NCBI GenBank assembly: GCA_040218575.1 | Contig: JAVJRE010000001.1 | Coordinates: forward strand, 1-64,000 | From: Alphaproteobacteria bacterium | Lineage (GTDB): Bacteria > Pseudomonadota > Alphaproteobacteria > JAVJRE01 | Reading direction: 5' to 3' | Length of the DNA stretch: 64,000 nucleotides | Shown here: piece after piece, positions 44,175 through 52,003 of the stretch | How positions within the stretch are numbered: the first letter of the stretch is position 1 | Layout of the letters: the number at the start of each line of letters is the position of its first letter | Program-made: the position numbers and the translations under genes | The notes under the pieces: model-generated | Told to the model about the DNA's origin: nothing | What the model saw: only the letters and a program-made list of their open reading frames with translations | Database searches by the model: none

Positions 44175-45233
44175 TCAGGTGGCGACGCCGCCGGCGGCGG
44201 GCTTGAGCCCGCGTTCGGCCAGCTCTGCCTCGGTATAGAAGGCATCGGCGTGAATATCGTCCATGCGCATGCCCGCGCCGCGCAGGTGGCGGGTCAGCGC
44301 CTCGACCATCACCGGCGGCCCGGCGGTGTAGCACTTGAAGCCCTCCAGATCGGTGATGTCGGCGGCCACCGCCTCATGGACGAAACCGCTGCGCCGCTCA
44401 CCACGGGGGGCGTCACCGTCCGGCTCGCTCAGCACCACATGCAGCGTGAGGTTGGGATGGGCGGCGGTGAGCTCTCTGAAACGCTCTTCGAAATAGACGT
44501 CCCGTTCGGCCCGCATGCCGAGATAGAGGTGGATGGGCTGGGCCATGCTGCGAGCCAGTGCGGTTTCGACGATGGCCTTGACCGGCGCCAGGCCGGAACC
44601 GCCGGCGACGGCGAGAATGGGGCCGGTGTGAAACTCACGCAGGTGGGCCATGCCGAAGGGGCCATGCACCGACACGGGCTCTCCCACCTTGAGGGTCTGT
44701 TCCACATAGGCCGAGACCTGGCCGCCGGGAATATGACGGACATGGAACTCCAGCGTGTCCTCGTCCGGACGCGAGGCGAAGGAATAGTCGCGGCGCGGCA
44801 GGCTGTCGAAGGTGACCTGGGCGAACTGGCCGGCGGAGAAGGCGAGCGGTCCCCCTGCACCCTGGTCCAGGACGATGCGCACCACGTCGTGGGTCATGCG
44901 CTCATGATGCCTGACGGTGCACTGAACCGTGGCCAGCGGATGGTTGGGCGCGTCGTCGAACTCCAGCCAGGCCACCTCGCAGTCGGCCCGCGGCCGGGAG
45001 CGGCAGGCCAGCACCAGCCCGGAGTCTTTCTCCTCGTCGGTCAGCGCAAACTCCTCATAGGGCAGCATGTCGACGCGGCCCGACAGCAGGCGCGACTTGC
45101 AGGTGCCGCACATGCCGGAGCGGCAGGAATGGGGATAGTTGATGCCGGCGTCGAGGGCGGTTTCCAGAATGGTGCGGTCCTCCGCCACCTGGATGGGCGT
45201 GGTGGCGCGGCGGATACGGACGGTGTGGCTCAT
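44175..45233 (-). CDS. 2Fe-2S ferredoxin / FAD-NAD(P) reductase
   Basis: A 352-aa electron-transfer reductase. Residues 1-90 are a plant-type ferredoxin with all cluster ligands (Cys37, Cys42, Cys45, Cys77; SCRSGMCGTC). The rest is an FNR module: RDYSFASRPDED is the FAD loop (RxYS), HVRHIPGGQVSAYV contacts FAD, and AVAGGSGLAPVKAIVE is the NAD(P) loop. The layout matches reductases such as phenol-hydroxylase and CDP-6-deoxyglucoseen reductases, which feed oxygenases or radical/dehydrating enzymes. No oxygenase lies beside it; the fatty-acid-hydroxylase-family protein at 48409 is a distant candidate partner. Confidence 0.9.
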   Translation of the reverse strand: MSHTVRIRRATTPIQVAEDRTILETALDAGINYPHSCRSGMCGTCKSRLLSGRVDMLPYEEFALTDEEKDSGLVLACRSRPRADCEVAWLEFDDAPNHPLATVQCTVRHHERMTHDVVRIVLDQGAGGPLAFSAGQFAQVTFDSLPRRDYSFASRPDEDTLEFHVRHIPGGQVSAYVEQTLKVGEPVSVHGPFGMAHLREFHTGPILAVAGGSGLAPVKAIVETALARSMAQPIHLYLGMRAERDVYFEERFRELTAAHPNLTLHVVLSEPDGDAPRGERRSGFVHEAVAADITDLEGFKCYTAGPPVMVEALTRHLRGAGMRMDDIHADAFYTEAELAERGLKPAAGGVAT

Positions 45234-45362
45234 GGGCGCGTCTCTGCAGCAGCAATCGGGAAAGGCCGCCGGAAACGGAGGCGCGGAAAGGACAGGCAAG
45301 GGATTTAGGCCAGGTGACGGGGCGGGTCAAACCCGCGCCGCGGGCTGACAGGCGGGAATCCG

Positions 45363-46277
45363 TCAGGCGGCGACGGCGGCGTCCTGCGCCAGTCGCTTTT
45401 CCATGTGGGCGCGGCAGGCAGCGCCGAAGGCGGCGAAGAGGGTGCGGCTGATGGCGTCCTCCACCGGCTTGTATTCCGGATGCCATTGCACCCCCAGCAC
45501 GAAGCCCGGCGCGCCATCCACTGAGATGGCCTCGATCACGCCATCCTCGCACACCGCCTCCAGCCGCACGTTGCGGCCCATGCGGTTGACCGCCTGGCCG
45601 TGCAGGGAATTGACCAGCAGGCGCTTGTCATCGAAGAGGGAATCGAAGATGCCGCCGGGCCGCACGTCGATCCAGTGGCGCGGCGCGGTCACTTTTTCCG
45701 GAGGGTCACCGGGCGTCATGCGGTGGTTGAGCTTGCCGGGCTGGGCGCTGACTTCGACGAACAGCGAGCCGCCCAGCGCTACATTGATCTCCTGCATACC
45801 GCGGCACAGACCGAACACCGGAATGCCGCGGCGCACCGCATGACGGATCAGCGGCAGGACGGTGGAATCGCGGCGCGGGTCGATCAGCCGGCCCGGCCCG
45901 TCCGGCGGCCCGTCATAGAGGTGGGTCTGCACATTGGCGCGGCCGCCGGTCAGCAGCAGGCCGTCGAGACGGTCGAGCAGCGCATCGGCGTCACGTCCGC
46001 CGAGCCCCGGAAAGATCAGCGGCACACCGCCGGCGCCGTCCCGCACCGCCAGCACACAGCCTTCCGATGTGGAATAGCGATGGTAGCCATTGTCCGACAT
46101 GGTGTTGGCAGAAATAGCGATGAGCGGCCGCCGGTCATGGTCGGGTCGGGCGGGATCGCGCGCCGGATCGCGGGCGCTGGCCACCGGCGGGGTGGCGCGT
46201 TTCATCGCCGGCGGGCTGTCGCCGGCAACAGCCGCCGGTTGTGCGGCGCCCGGGGCGGCGGCGGGGCGGGCGTCCAT
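45363..46277 (-). CDS. Class I glutamine amidotransferase-like hydrolase, copy A
   Basis: A 304-aa member of the gamma-glutamyl-GABA hydrolase (PuuD-like, Peptidase C26) family. The nucleophile elbow is VFGLCRGMQEIN, followed by VALGGSLFVEV. The catalytic His and Glu are in GVQWHPEYKP. DGLLLTGG and VNSLHGQAVNR are further landmarks. The first 50 residues are Ala/Pro-rich with a short RDPARDPARP repeat and are probably disordered. It starts at 46277, and its ATG overlaps the previous gene's TGA by one base, so the two paralogs are translationally coupled. It presumably cleaves a gamma-glutamyl amide. Confidence 0.85.
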   Translation of the reverse strand: MDARPAAAPGAAQPAAVAGDSPPAMKRATPPVASARDPARDPARPDHDRRPLIAISANTMSDNGYHRYSTSEGCVLAVRDGAGGVPLIFPGLGGRDADALLDRLDGLLLTGGRANVQTHLYDGPPDGPGRLIDPRRDSTVLPLIRHAVRRGIPVFGLCRGMQEINVALGGSLFVEVSAQPGKLNHRMTPGDPPEKVTAPRHWIDVRPGGIFDSLFDDKRLLVNSLHGQAVNRMGRNVRLEAVCEDGVIEAISVDGAPGFVLGVQWHPEYKPVEDAISRTLFAAFGAACRAHMEKRLAQDAAVAA

Positions 46278-47053
46278 CAGGCGGCGCGCCGGGCGGTGGC
46301 GGCCAGAGCGTCGCGGCAGGCCTGACCGAAGGCGCCGAACAGCGCCTGACTCATGGGCTGGTCTTCGATGCGCCATTCCGGGTGCCACTGCACGCCGATG
46401 GCGAAGGCCGCGCCGTCCACGCGGATGGCCTCGATGACCCCGTCCTCGGCCCGCGCCTCGACGATGATGCGCTCACCGGGCCGGTCCACTGCCTGGCTGT
46501 GCAGGGAGTTGACGGTCAGCCGCTCGACGCCGAACAGACGATGGAGAACGCCATTGCCGGCGAAGATCACATCGTGGCGCGGCGCCCACATGGCCTCACG
46601 CGGCAGTTGACGTTGCGGGCGGTGATCGAAGTTGCCCGGCACCTGATGCACCGCCTGATGCAGGGTGCCGCCGAAGGCGACGTTGAGCTCCTGATGGCCG
46701 CGGCACACCGCCAGCAGCGGCTTGCCGGCGGCGATCATGGCGCGGATCAGCGGCAGCATGACCGCGTCGCGGCCATGGTCGTTCTCGCCCGGCGTCTCGG
46801 CCTTTGCCGGATCGGCGGTGGCGCCATAGTGGTGCGGCGCCACGTTGGACGGACTGCCGGACAGGAACAGACCATCGAGCTGGCGCGCCAGATCGGCCAC
46901 GTCGGCCGCACCGGCCGGCGGGATCAGGATCGGCAGGCCGCCGGTATAGCCGGCCACCGCATGGACATATTGTTCATCGGTGCCGTGGCTCAGCCAGCGC
47001 GGGCCGATGGTCCTGGCGCAGGCGGGAATGCCGATCAGGGGCTGGCGACTCAT
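46277..47053 (-). CDS. Class I glutamine amidotransferase-like hydrolase, copy B
   Basis: A 258-aa paralog of the gene downstream, of ordinary family length. Active site: LLAVCRGHQELNVAFGGTLH (Cys), GVQWHPEWRIED (His, Glu); also LDGLFLSGSPSNVAP and VNSLHSQAVDRPG. The family removes gamma-glutamyl groups (PuuD in putrescine degradation), but the specific substrate is unknown. Two adjacent copies may act on different amides or form a heteromer. The 202-base divergent gap to the AraC-Ogt gene should contain its promoter. Confidence 0.88.
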   Translation of the reverse strand: MSRQPLIGIPACARTIGPRWLSHGTDEQYVHAVAGYTGGLPILIPPAGAADVADLARQLDGLFLSGSPSNVAPHHYGATADPAKAETPGENDHGRDAVMLPLIRAMIAAGKPLLAVCRGHQELNVAFGGTLHQAVHQVPGNFDHRPQRQLPREAMWAPRHDVIFAGNGVLHRLFGVERLTVNSLHSQAVDRPGERIIVEARAEDGVIEAIRVDGAAFAIGVQWHPEWRIEDQPMSQALFGAFGQACRDALAATARRAA

Positions 47054-47255
47054 GGTCGGGCGTGGCTCACAACAAGGGTTCGGGCCGCTCCGGGCCGGAG
47101 CGACGGCGCAGTTTAGCCGAGCCGCGATCGCCACGCAAAAGCCGCAGGTGGAACCGCGGGCAATGGCGCGCGCGGACCGGCGCATGGATCGGGTGGCGGG
47201 CGGCGGCCCGCCCGGCCAGGCTGTGCCCAGTGTGCGGCAAGGAGATTGATGAGCC

Positions 47256-48251
47256 ATGAACAGCGCATATGAGGCACCGGGTGCGGCCGGTCCGGTTTAT
47301 GATGGTCCCCTAAGAGGAGGGGCAGGAGGAGAGCCGGCGGTGGCGCACGAACGGGACGACAAGAGCGACTATGGCCGGGTGGCGCGGGCCATCCGCTATC
47401 TGGACGCGGCCCATGCGGAGCAGCCGAAGCTGGACGAGGTAGCGCGCCATGTGGGTCTGTCGCCGGCACACTTTCAGCGGCTGTTCACCCGCTGGGCCGG
47501 CACCAGCCCGAAACGGTTTCTGGCCGCCGTCACCCTGCGTCACGCCAAGGCGCTGCTGCGCAGTGAGGAGGATGTGCTGGATACCGCCCTGGCGGTGGGC
47601 CTGTCGGGGCCGTCGCGGCTGCATGACCTGTTCGTCACCTGGGAGGCCATGACGCCGGGCGACTACAAGAGCGGCGGCCACGGCCTCACCATTGCCTATG
47701 GGGTGCACGACACGCCGTTCGGCCCGGCCCTGCTGCTGGCCACGGAGCGGGGGATTTGCGGCCTGGATTTTCTGATTGAGGAGTCGAGCCGTCAGGCGCT
47801 GGACCGGGCGGCGGCCGACTGGCCACGCTCGCGGCTGGTGCCGGGCCCGGCGGCGACGGCGCAATGGATGGAGCGGGTGTTTCCCGCCGGCGGCCTGCCC
47901 GACCCGGCAAAGCCGCCGCATCTGGTGCTGCGCGGCACCGGCTTTCAGACGCGGGTGTGGAGCGCACTGCTGAAGGTGCCGCCGGGACAGTTGGTGAGCT
48001 ACAGCCAGTTGGCCCGTCTGGCCGGCGCCCCCCGGGCGCAGCGCGCCGTCGGCCGGGTCATGGCCGAAAACCGTATCGGCTGGCTGGTGCCGTGCCACCG
48101 GGTGATCCGCGCGTCGGGCGCCTTTGGCGACTATCGCTGGGGGCCGGTCAGGCGCAAGGTGATGTTCGGCTGGGAGGCGGCGCGGGTCGGCGGCGTGGCC
48201 GGCGAAACGGCGGGCGGGCCGGAAGGCGGCGGCGTACTTGCGCAGACGTGA
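47256..48251 (+). CDS. AraC-type HTH fused to O6-alkylguanine-DNA methyltransferase
   Basis: A 331-aa Ada-like protein. Residues 40-140 form an AraC helix-turn-helix (YLDAAHAEQPKLDEVARHVG, then LSPAHFQRLFTRWAGTSPKR). Residues 145-305 are the Ogt-type suicide methyltransferase, with acceptor Cys280 in LVPCHRVIR and VGRVMAENRIGW before it. The N-terminal zinc domain of Ada, which senses methylphosphotriesters, is absent; the first 40 residues are low-complexity. So it repairs O6-alkylguanine and may autoregulate through its HTH, but how damage switches it is unclear. AAGGAGATTGATGAGCC precedes the ATG. Confidence 0.92.
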   Translation: MNSAYEAPGAAGPVYDGPLRGGAGGEPAVAHERDDKSDYGRVARAIRYLDAAHAEQPKLDEVARHVGLSPAHFQRLFTRWAGTSPKRFLAAVTLRHAKALLRSEEDVLDTALAVGLSGPSRLHDLFVTWEAMTPGDYKSGGHGLTIAYGVHDTPFGPALLLATERGICGLDFLIEESSRQALDRAAADWPRSRLVPGPAATAQWMERVFPAGGLPDPAKPPHLVLRGTGFQTRVWSALLKVPPGQLVSYSQLARLAGAPRAQRAVGRVMAENRIGWLVPCHRVIRASGAFGDYRWGPVRRKVMFGWEAARVGGVAGETAGGPEGGGVLAQT

Positions 48252-48408
48252 GTCGCGTCGCCCGCCCCGCCGGGCCATGATCGGTCGGGCGGTTGCCGGC
48301 CGGCGGGCGTGCCTGTAGGGCAAGCCGGGAACAGGCGATAGGGCGGTGCCAGGGATGGCGACACAGATGGGTGTGCATAGATGAGTGCGCGGCGATGAGT
48401 GCACGGCG

Positions 48409-49206
48409 ATGACCCTGCCATCTGTGGAGACCCTGGGGCTGGTCAAGATCGCCCTGGTGTTCGGCACCCTGGCGGTGCTGTTCGTAGCCGAACGGCTGCG
48501 CCCCGCCGCGCCCCTGCCTCCTGTGGTGGTCGCGCGGCGGTGGGGCCGGCTGGCCGGCAATGCGGGGCTGGCGGTGCTCAATGCCGGCATTTCCATCGCC
48601 ATCATCGTGCCGCTGACCATCTGGGTGGCGGGCGCGCTGGGCGGTCTGAGCGTGGACTGGCGGCCCGTGTGGTGGGGCGGCTGGGCCGGTCTGGCGCTGG
48701 ATATGGTGCTGCTGGATCTGTGGATTTACTGGTGGCACCGCTTCAACCATGTAGTGCCGCTGCTGTGGCGCTTTCACCAGGTGCATCATCTGGACCGCAC
48801 CCTGGACGTGACCACGGCGGTGCGCTTTCACTTCGGCGAGGTGGTCCTGTCGGCCCTGGCGCGGGTGCCGGTCGTGGTGATCCTGGGCTTTCCCGTGACC
48901 AGCGTGCTCGCCTTCGAGGCGGCGCTGGGCGCGGCGTCGGCGTTCCACCACTCCAACCTGAAACTGCCGCGGGCGCTGGAGCGGGCCTTGAGCCGCGTCA
49001 TCATCACGCCGTCGATCCACTGGGTGCATCACCACCGGGTCAGGCGTGACACGGACAGCAATTACGGCACCATCTTCAGTTTCTGGGACCGGCTGTTCGG
49101 CTCGCGGAGCCGGACGGCGCGCACGTCGGACATGGAAATCGGCGTCGAGGGCCGGCCTGAACGCGACTTCGCGCGGTTGCTGTGGGTGCCGTTTGGGAAG
49201 GGGTGA
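48409..49206 (+). CDS. Fatty acid hydroxylase / sterol desaturase family protein
   Basis: A 265-aa membrane-bound di-iron enzyme. Histidine boxes: HRFNH (110-114), HQVHH (123-127), FHHSN and HWVHHH, in the order required to bind two irons on the cytoplasmic face. Four hydrophobic segments surround them. Bacterial members hydroxylate or desaturate lipids, carotenoids or hopanoid-like substrates. No carotenoid or hopanoid genes are adjacent. The start ATG at 48409 follows two near-copies of ATGAGTGCRCGGCG (48381 and 48395) that put ATGs in other frames, making initiation ambiguous. The 157-base gap ahead of it otherwise shows nothing. Confidence 0.88.
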   Translation: MTLPSVETLGLVKIALVFGTLAVLFVAERLRPAAPLPPVVVARRWGRLAGNAGLAVLNAGISIAIIVPLTIWVAGALGGLSVDWRPVWWGGWAGLALDMVLLDLWIYWWHRFNHVVPLLWRFHQVHHLDRTLDVTTAVRFHFGEVVLSALARVPVVVILGFPVTSVLAFEAALGAASAFHHSNLKLPRALERALSRVIITPSIHWVHHHRVRRDTDSNYGTIFSFWDRLFGSRSRTARTSDMEIGVEGRPERDFARLLWVPFGKG

Positions 49207-50578
49207 TATAGAATTGGTTGGTAACTATCCGCCTGGGTAGATCGGAGAACTAGGCAGCCTCAAAGCGACAAACAATGGCCACATACACACCGCTGGATGT
49301 CTCTACAAACGAAAATCGTATCACCGTCTCGGGTGGCTTGCGAACTGCGGAGATGCGTTATCTTTTTGCGGCAATATTTAACACTGTGTCTAATAAAGGG
49401 TACAAGGATATTGTGCTTGACCTATCCAACTTAGGTATTGCCTTCGCTCCACCGATACTCGCACTGGCTTGTATATGTCGTAACTATCTTGTTGAAGGAA
49501 TTGATACAGAATTGGTTTTGCCCAGAGACAGCCGTCTCAGTTCTATATTTGCTAATGCGAATTGGGCGCACATAATCTCACCTATGATGCATCCGAAATC
49601 GAGCTATCAGGGAACAAAGCAGTTGCCCGCGATGCAATTCCAAACACCACAAGAACAGCATCAAGCAGTGTCCAAAATTATGGACCAGATTCTAGGTACA
49701 CTAGACGAAATTGAGAAGTCGCACTTGAGCGCAATTGAGTGGTCGGTAAATGAGGTCACTGACAATGTTCTGAACCACTCTGAATCACGTATGGGCGGGC
49801 TAGTTCAGGTTACCAAGTTTGAAAAAAACCGGAAGGAATTCGAGTTTTGTGTTGCCGATGCAGGGTTGGGTATCCCGTACACGTTGCGTCAAGGGCACCC
49901 CGAGATTCGTAGCGACTCGGAAGCGCTTGACAGAGCTATCCGCGAAGGTGTTACCCGAGGCGTAAATTATGGGCAGGGAAACGGACTGTACGGAAGTTTT
50001 CGTATCGCAGAATCAACCGAAGGCAGTTTTGAGATTCAGTCGGGAAACGCAAGTTTCTTCTATAACCAGAAAGACAAAGCCATCCATAGCCAAAACCAGA
50101 ACATCCCGTTCTCTGGGACTCTCGTATCGGCAACTGTAGGGTATAACAATCCTTTGGTGCTGGAGAATGTGCTGGAATTCAATAATCGAAAGCATGTACC
50201 GGTTGATTCCATCGATCTCAAGTATGGCGACGACGAAAGTGGGAATCTAATCTTCCCCCTTAGGAATGAAAGCGAAGGATATGGGACTAGAGGCGCAGGA
50301 GCTACTGTCAGGACGAAAATCCTCAATCTAGCAAAGTTTTCGACTCGCAAGGTAATTATCGATCTGGAAAAGATACGCCTAGTTTCAAGTAGCTACGCAG
50401 ATGAAGTTTTTGGAAAGCTCTTCGCTGAGTTGGGGCCCTTGGAGTTCAATAAGAAGATTGAAATAATAAATGCAGAAGATATTGTTCAGCGTTTGATAGA
50501 TAGAAGTATAATTCAAAGAATGAAGGCAGTTTAGTAATTCGTTTGTTAATATTTTTTCATCGTAACGATTTATTGACA
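49207..50578. other. AT-rich single-gene island
   Basis: Base composition drops sharply just after the stop codon of the hydroxylase gene (49206) and returns to the GC-rich background at about 50578, inside the last codons of the dioxygenase gene on the other strand. The island holds one gene. I saw no transposase, integrase, tRNA or terminal repeat, so how it moved is not apparent. The edges are abrupt. Confidence 0.75.
49275..50534 (+). CDS. STAS-like / GHKL ATPase / DUF4325-like fusion protein
   Basis: A 419-aa protein, strongly AT-rich. Residues 1-110 look like a STAS-like domain (ITVSGGLRTAEMRYLFAAIF; DIVLDLSNLGIAFAPPIL). Residues 130-290 form a GHKL/HATPase domain: N-box EWSVNEVTDNVLNHSES (155-171), G1 box DAGLGIP (195-201), G2 box GQGNGLYG (233-240) and GTLV. 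Residues 330-419 match the STAS-like DUF4325 pattern: TKILNLAKFSTRKVIIDLEK and SSSYADEVFGKLFAEL. The layout recalls an anti-sigma kinase (SpoIIAB-like) flanked by antagonist-like STAS domains (SpoIIAA-like) in one chain. The N-terminal domain lacks an obvious phospho-Ser; Ser371-373 in the C-terminal domain are candidates. No sigma factor adjoins it. The role is unknown. Confidence 0.8.
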   Translation: MATYTPLDVSTNENRITVSGGLRTAEMRYLFAAIFNTVSNKGYKDIVLDLSNLGIAFAPPILALACICRNYLVEGIDTELVLPRDSRLSSIFANANWAHIISPMMHPKSSYQGTKQLPAMQFQTPQEQHQAVSKIMDQILGTLDEIEKSHLSAIEWSVNEVTDNVLNHSESRMGGLVQVTKFEKNRKEFEFCVADAGLGIPYTLRQGHPEIRSDSEALDRAIREGVTRGVNYGQGNGLYGSFRIAESTEGSFEIQSGNASFFYNQKDKAIHSQNQNIPFSGTLVSATVGYNNPLVLENVLEFNNRKHVPVDSIDLKYGDDESGNLIFPLRNESEGYGTRGAGATVRTKILNLAKFSTRKVIIDLEKIRLVSSSYADEVFGKLFAELGPLEFNKKIEIINAEDIVQRLIDRSIIQRMKAV

Positions 50579-51411
50579 GCAACGGCCGAGTCCTCGAAGT
50601 CCAGCAGGCCGAGCCTGCCGCCCTTGCCCTTCGGCACATAGGATGCCCAGCCGAGCATCCGCTGGGCCGCCGCCGGCAGGGTGCGGGCGACCTCCAGCGG
50701 CACGGCCAGGGCGTGGTTTTCTTCCGGCCTGATAAGGGCCGAGACATAGCTGATGTGCAGGCCCATGCGCCACGTATCCGCCGTGCGGTTGTGGCCGGCG
50801 CCGTGGACGGTGCGGCCGCTGTAGAACAGCACCGAGCCCGCCGGCATGACCGCCTGGGTCACTGAATCGTCGCTGGCCGCCGGATCGAAGGCCGGCGTTT
50901 CACCATGACTGCCGGGCACCACGCGGGTGGCACCGTTCTCTGCCGTGAAGTCCTCCAGGGCGATCATGGTGGAGACGCTTGCGGCAAAGCCCATGCGGGC
51001 CAGCGCCGGCCAGTTGTCGTCGTCGCGGTGCAGCCGCTGCGCCGGCTCGCCCGGTCCCACCACCATCATCTGACCGGTGTTGAGCCAGACGTCTTCGGTA
51101 TCGTCCTTGAGCAGCACCCGGTGGGCATAGGCCAGCAGGGCCGGATGCAGCAGCAGGTCGATGAAGGCCGGCGCCTTGGCGGCGAGGCCGCAGAACCGCT
51201 TGGTGTTGTTGCCATAGAAGGTGCGGCGGCGCGCGGCGTCACTGGTGCTGCCCGGTCGGGCGGTCTGCACATGGGGCCGGATCTGGTTGAGAAAGGCCTG
51301 ACGCACGGCGTCGGGGATCAGCCGCTCGACGATCACCCCGCCATCGGCCGCGGCGGCGGCGAGCCAATGATCCGCCGGCGCATCGGCGGCGAAGCGTTGC
51401 AACTCAGCCAT
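50557..51411 (-). CDS. Phytanoyl-CoA dioxygenase (PhyH) family protein
   Basis: A 284-aa Fe(II)/2-oxoglutarate-dependent dioxygenase. The iron ligands are His128 and Asp130 in LHRDDDNW and a distal His in TVHGAGHNRT (203 or 207). GATRVVPGSHG and AGSVLFYSGR are typical of the family, and GLHISYVSALIRPEEN fits the final strands. The last codons (VNKSLR, TGA) are AT-rich and lie within the junction of the island, so the native C-terminus was probably replaced by a few foreign residues. The substrate is unknown. It is divergent from the copper regulator. Confidence 0.87.
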   Translation of the reverse strand: MAELQRFAADAPADHWLAAAAADGGVIVERLIPDAVRQAFLNQIRPHVQTARPGSTSDAARRRTFYGNNTKRFCGLAAKAPAFIDLLLHPALLAYAHRVLLKDDTEDVWLNTGQMMVVGPGEPAQRLHRDDDNWPALARMGFAASVSTMIALEDFTAENGATRVVPGSHGETPAFDPAASDDSVTQAVMPAGSVLFYSGRTVHGAGHNRTADTWRMGLHISYVSALIRPEENHALAVPLEVARTLPAAAQRMLGWASYVPKGKGGRLGLLDFEDSAVAVNKSLR

Positions 51412-51523
51412 GAGAACCCCCGCTTATGTCCGCGGCGGGAAGTCTAGCGGCTGGCCGGGCCGCCTGGCCAGCCGCCCGGTCCGGCGCCTGTCTGCCTTTG
51501 GGCGGAGCCCGGGGGCACCGCGC

Positions 51524-51554
51524 TTGACCTTCCCACCACGGGAAGGTTTATGTG
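51524..51554 (+). promoter_or_regulatory. CueR-type promoter with operator dyad
   Basis: TTGACC (-35, 51524-51529) and TATGTG (-10, 51549-51554) are separated by 19 bases, the over-long spacer that defines MerR-family activated promoters. The spacer contains a perfect 8-bp dyad, ACCTTCCC (51527-51534) and GGGAAGGT (51540-51547), separated by five bases. This resembles known CueR operators. It precedes the regulator gene itself (start 51581), so the whole copper unit is probably autoregulated and induced by Cu(I). Confidence 0.85.
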
Positions 51555-51580
51555 ATGAGGACGTCACAGGGAGAAGCCCC

Positions 51581-52003
51581 ATGAACATCGGCGAAGCGGC
51601 GGCCCGTTCCGGCCTGCCGGCGAAGACCATCCGCTATTACGAATCGCGCGGCCTGCTGACGCCGGCCAGCCGCCGGCCCAACGCCTATCGCGACTATGAC
51701 GGGCGCGACGTGCATACGCTCCGCTTTCTGGCGCGGGCGCGGCGGCTGGGCTTCTCGGTGGAGGACTGCCGGGCGCTGCTGTCGCTGTATCAGGACCGCG
51801 CGCGCAGCAGCAGTGACGTCAAACGCGTGGCCGAGCAGCATCTCAAGGAAATGGAACACAGAATCGCCGAGCTCACCTCGCTGCGCGACGCCCTGGCGGT
51901 GATGGTCAGGCGCTGTCACGGCGATGAGCGGCCCGACTGCCCCATTCTCGACGGGCTGGCCGGCGACCGCGGCGAAGAGGCAGTGTCAGAGGCAGTGTCA
52001 TGA
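51581..52003 (+). CDS. cueR: MerR-family copper-responsive regulator (CueR-like)
   Basis: A 140-aa regulator. The winged-helix start is [20 protein letters not shown], then the MerR marks [20 protein letters not shown] and [12 protein letters not shown]. Metal site: Cys112 and Cys120 (CHGDERPDC), the spacing of E. coli CueR, and Ser77-Ser78 region ([10 protein letters not shown]), where a Ser marks monovalent-ion sensors. So Cu(I)/Ag(I) sensing is likely. It should bind the dyad upstream and activate its own operon. The four-base ATGA overlap with copA couples their translation. Confidence 0.92.
   Translation: MNIGEAAARSGLPAKTIRYYESRGLLTPASRRPNAYRDYDGRDVHTLRFLARARRLGFSVEDCRALLSLYQDRARSSSDVKRVAEQHLKEMEHRIAELTSLRDALAVMVRRCHGDERPDCPILDGLAGDRGEEAVSEAVS

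Noticed and set aside
49207-50578. Insertion sequence explaining the AT-rich island
   Set aside because: The only gene is not a transposase, and I could not find terminal inverted repeats or a clear target-site duplication at the edges.
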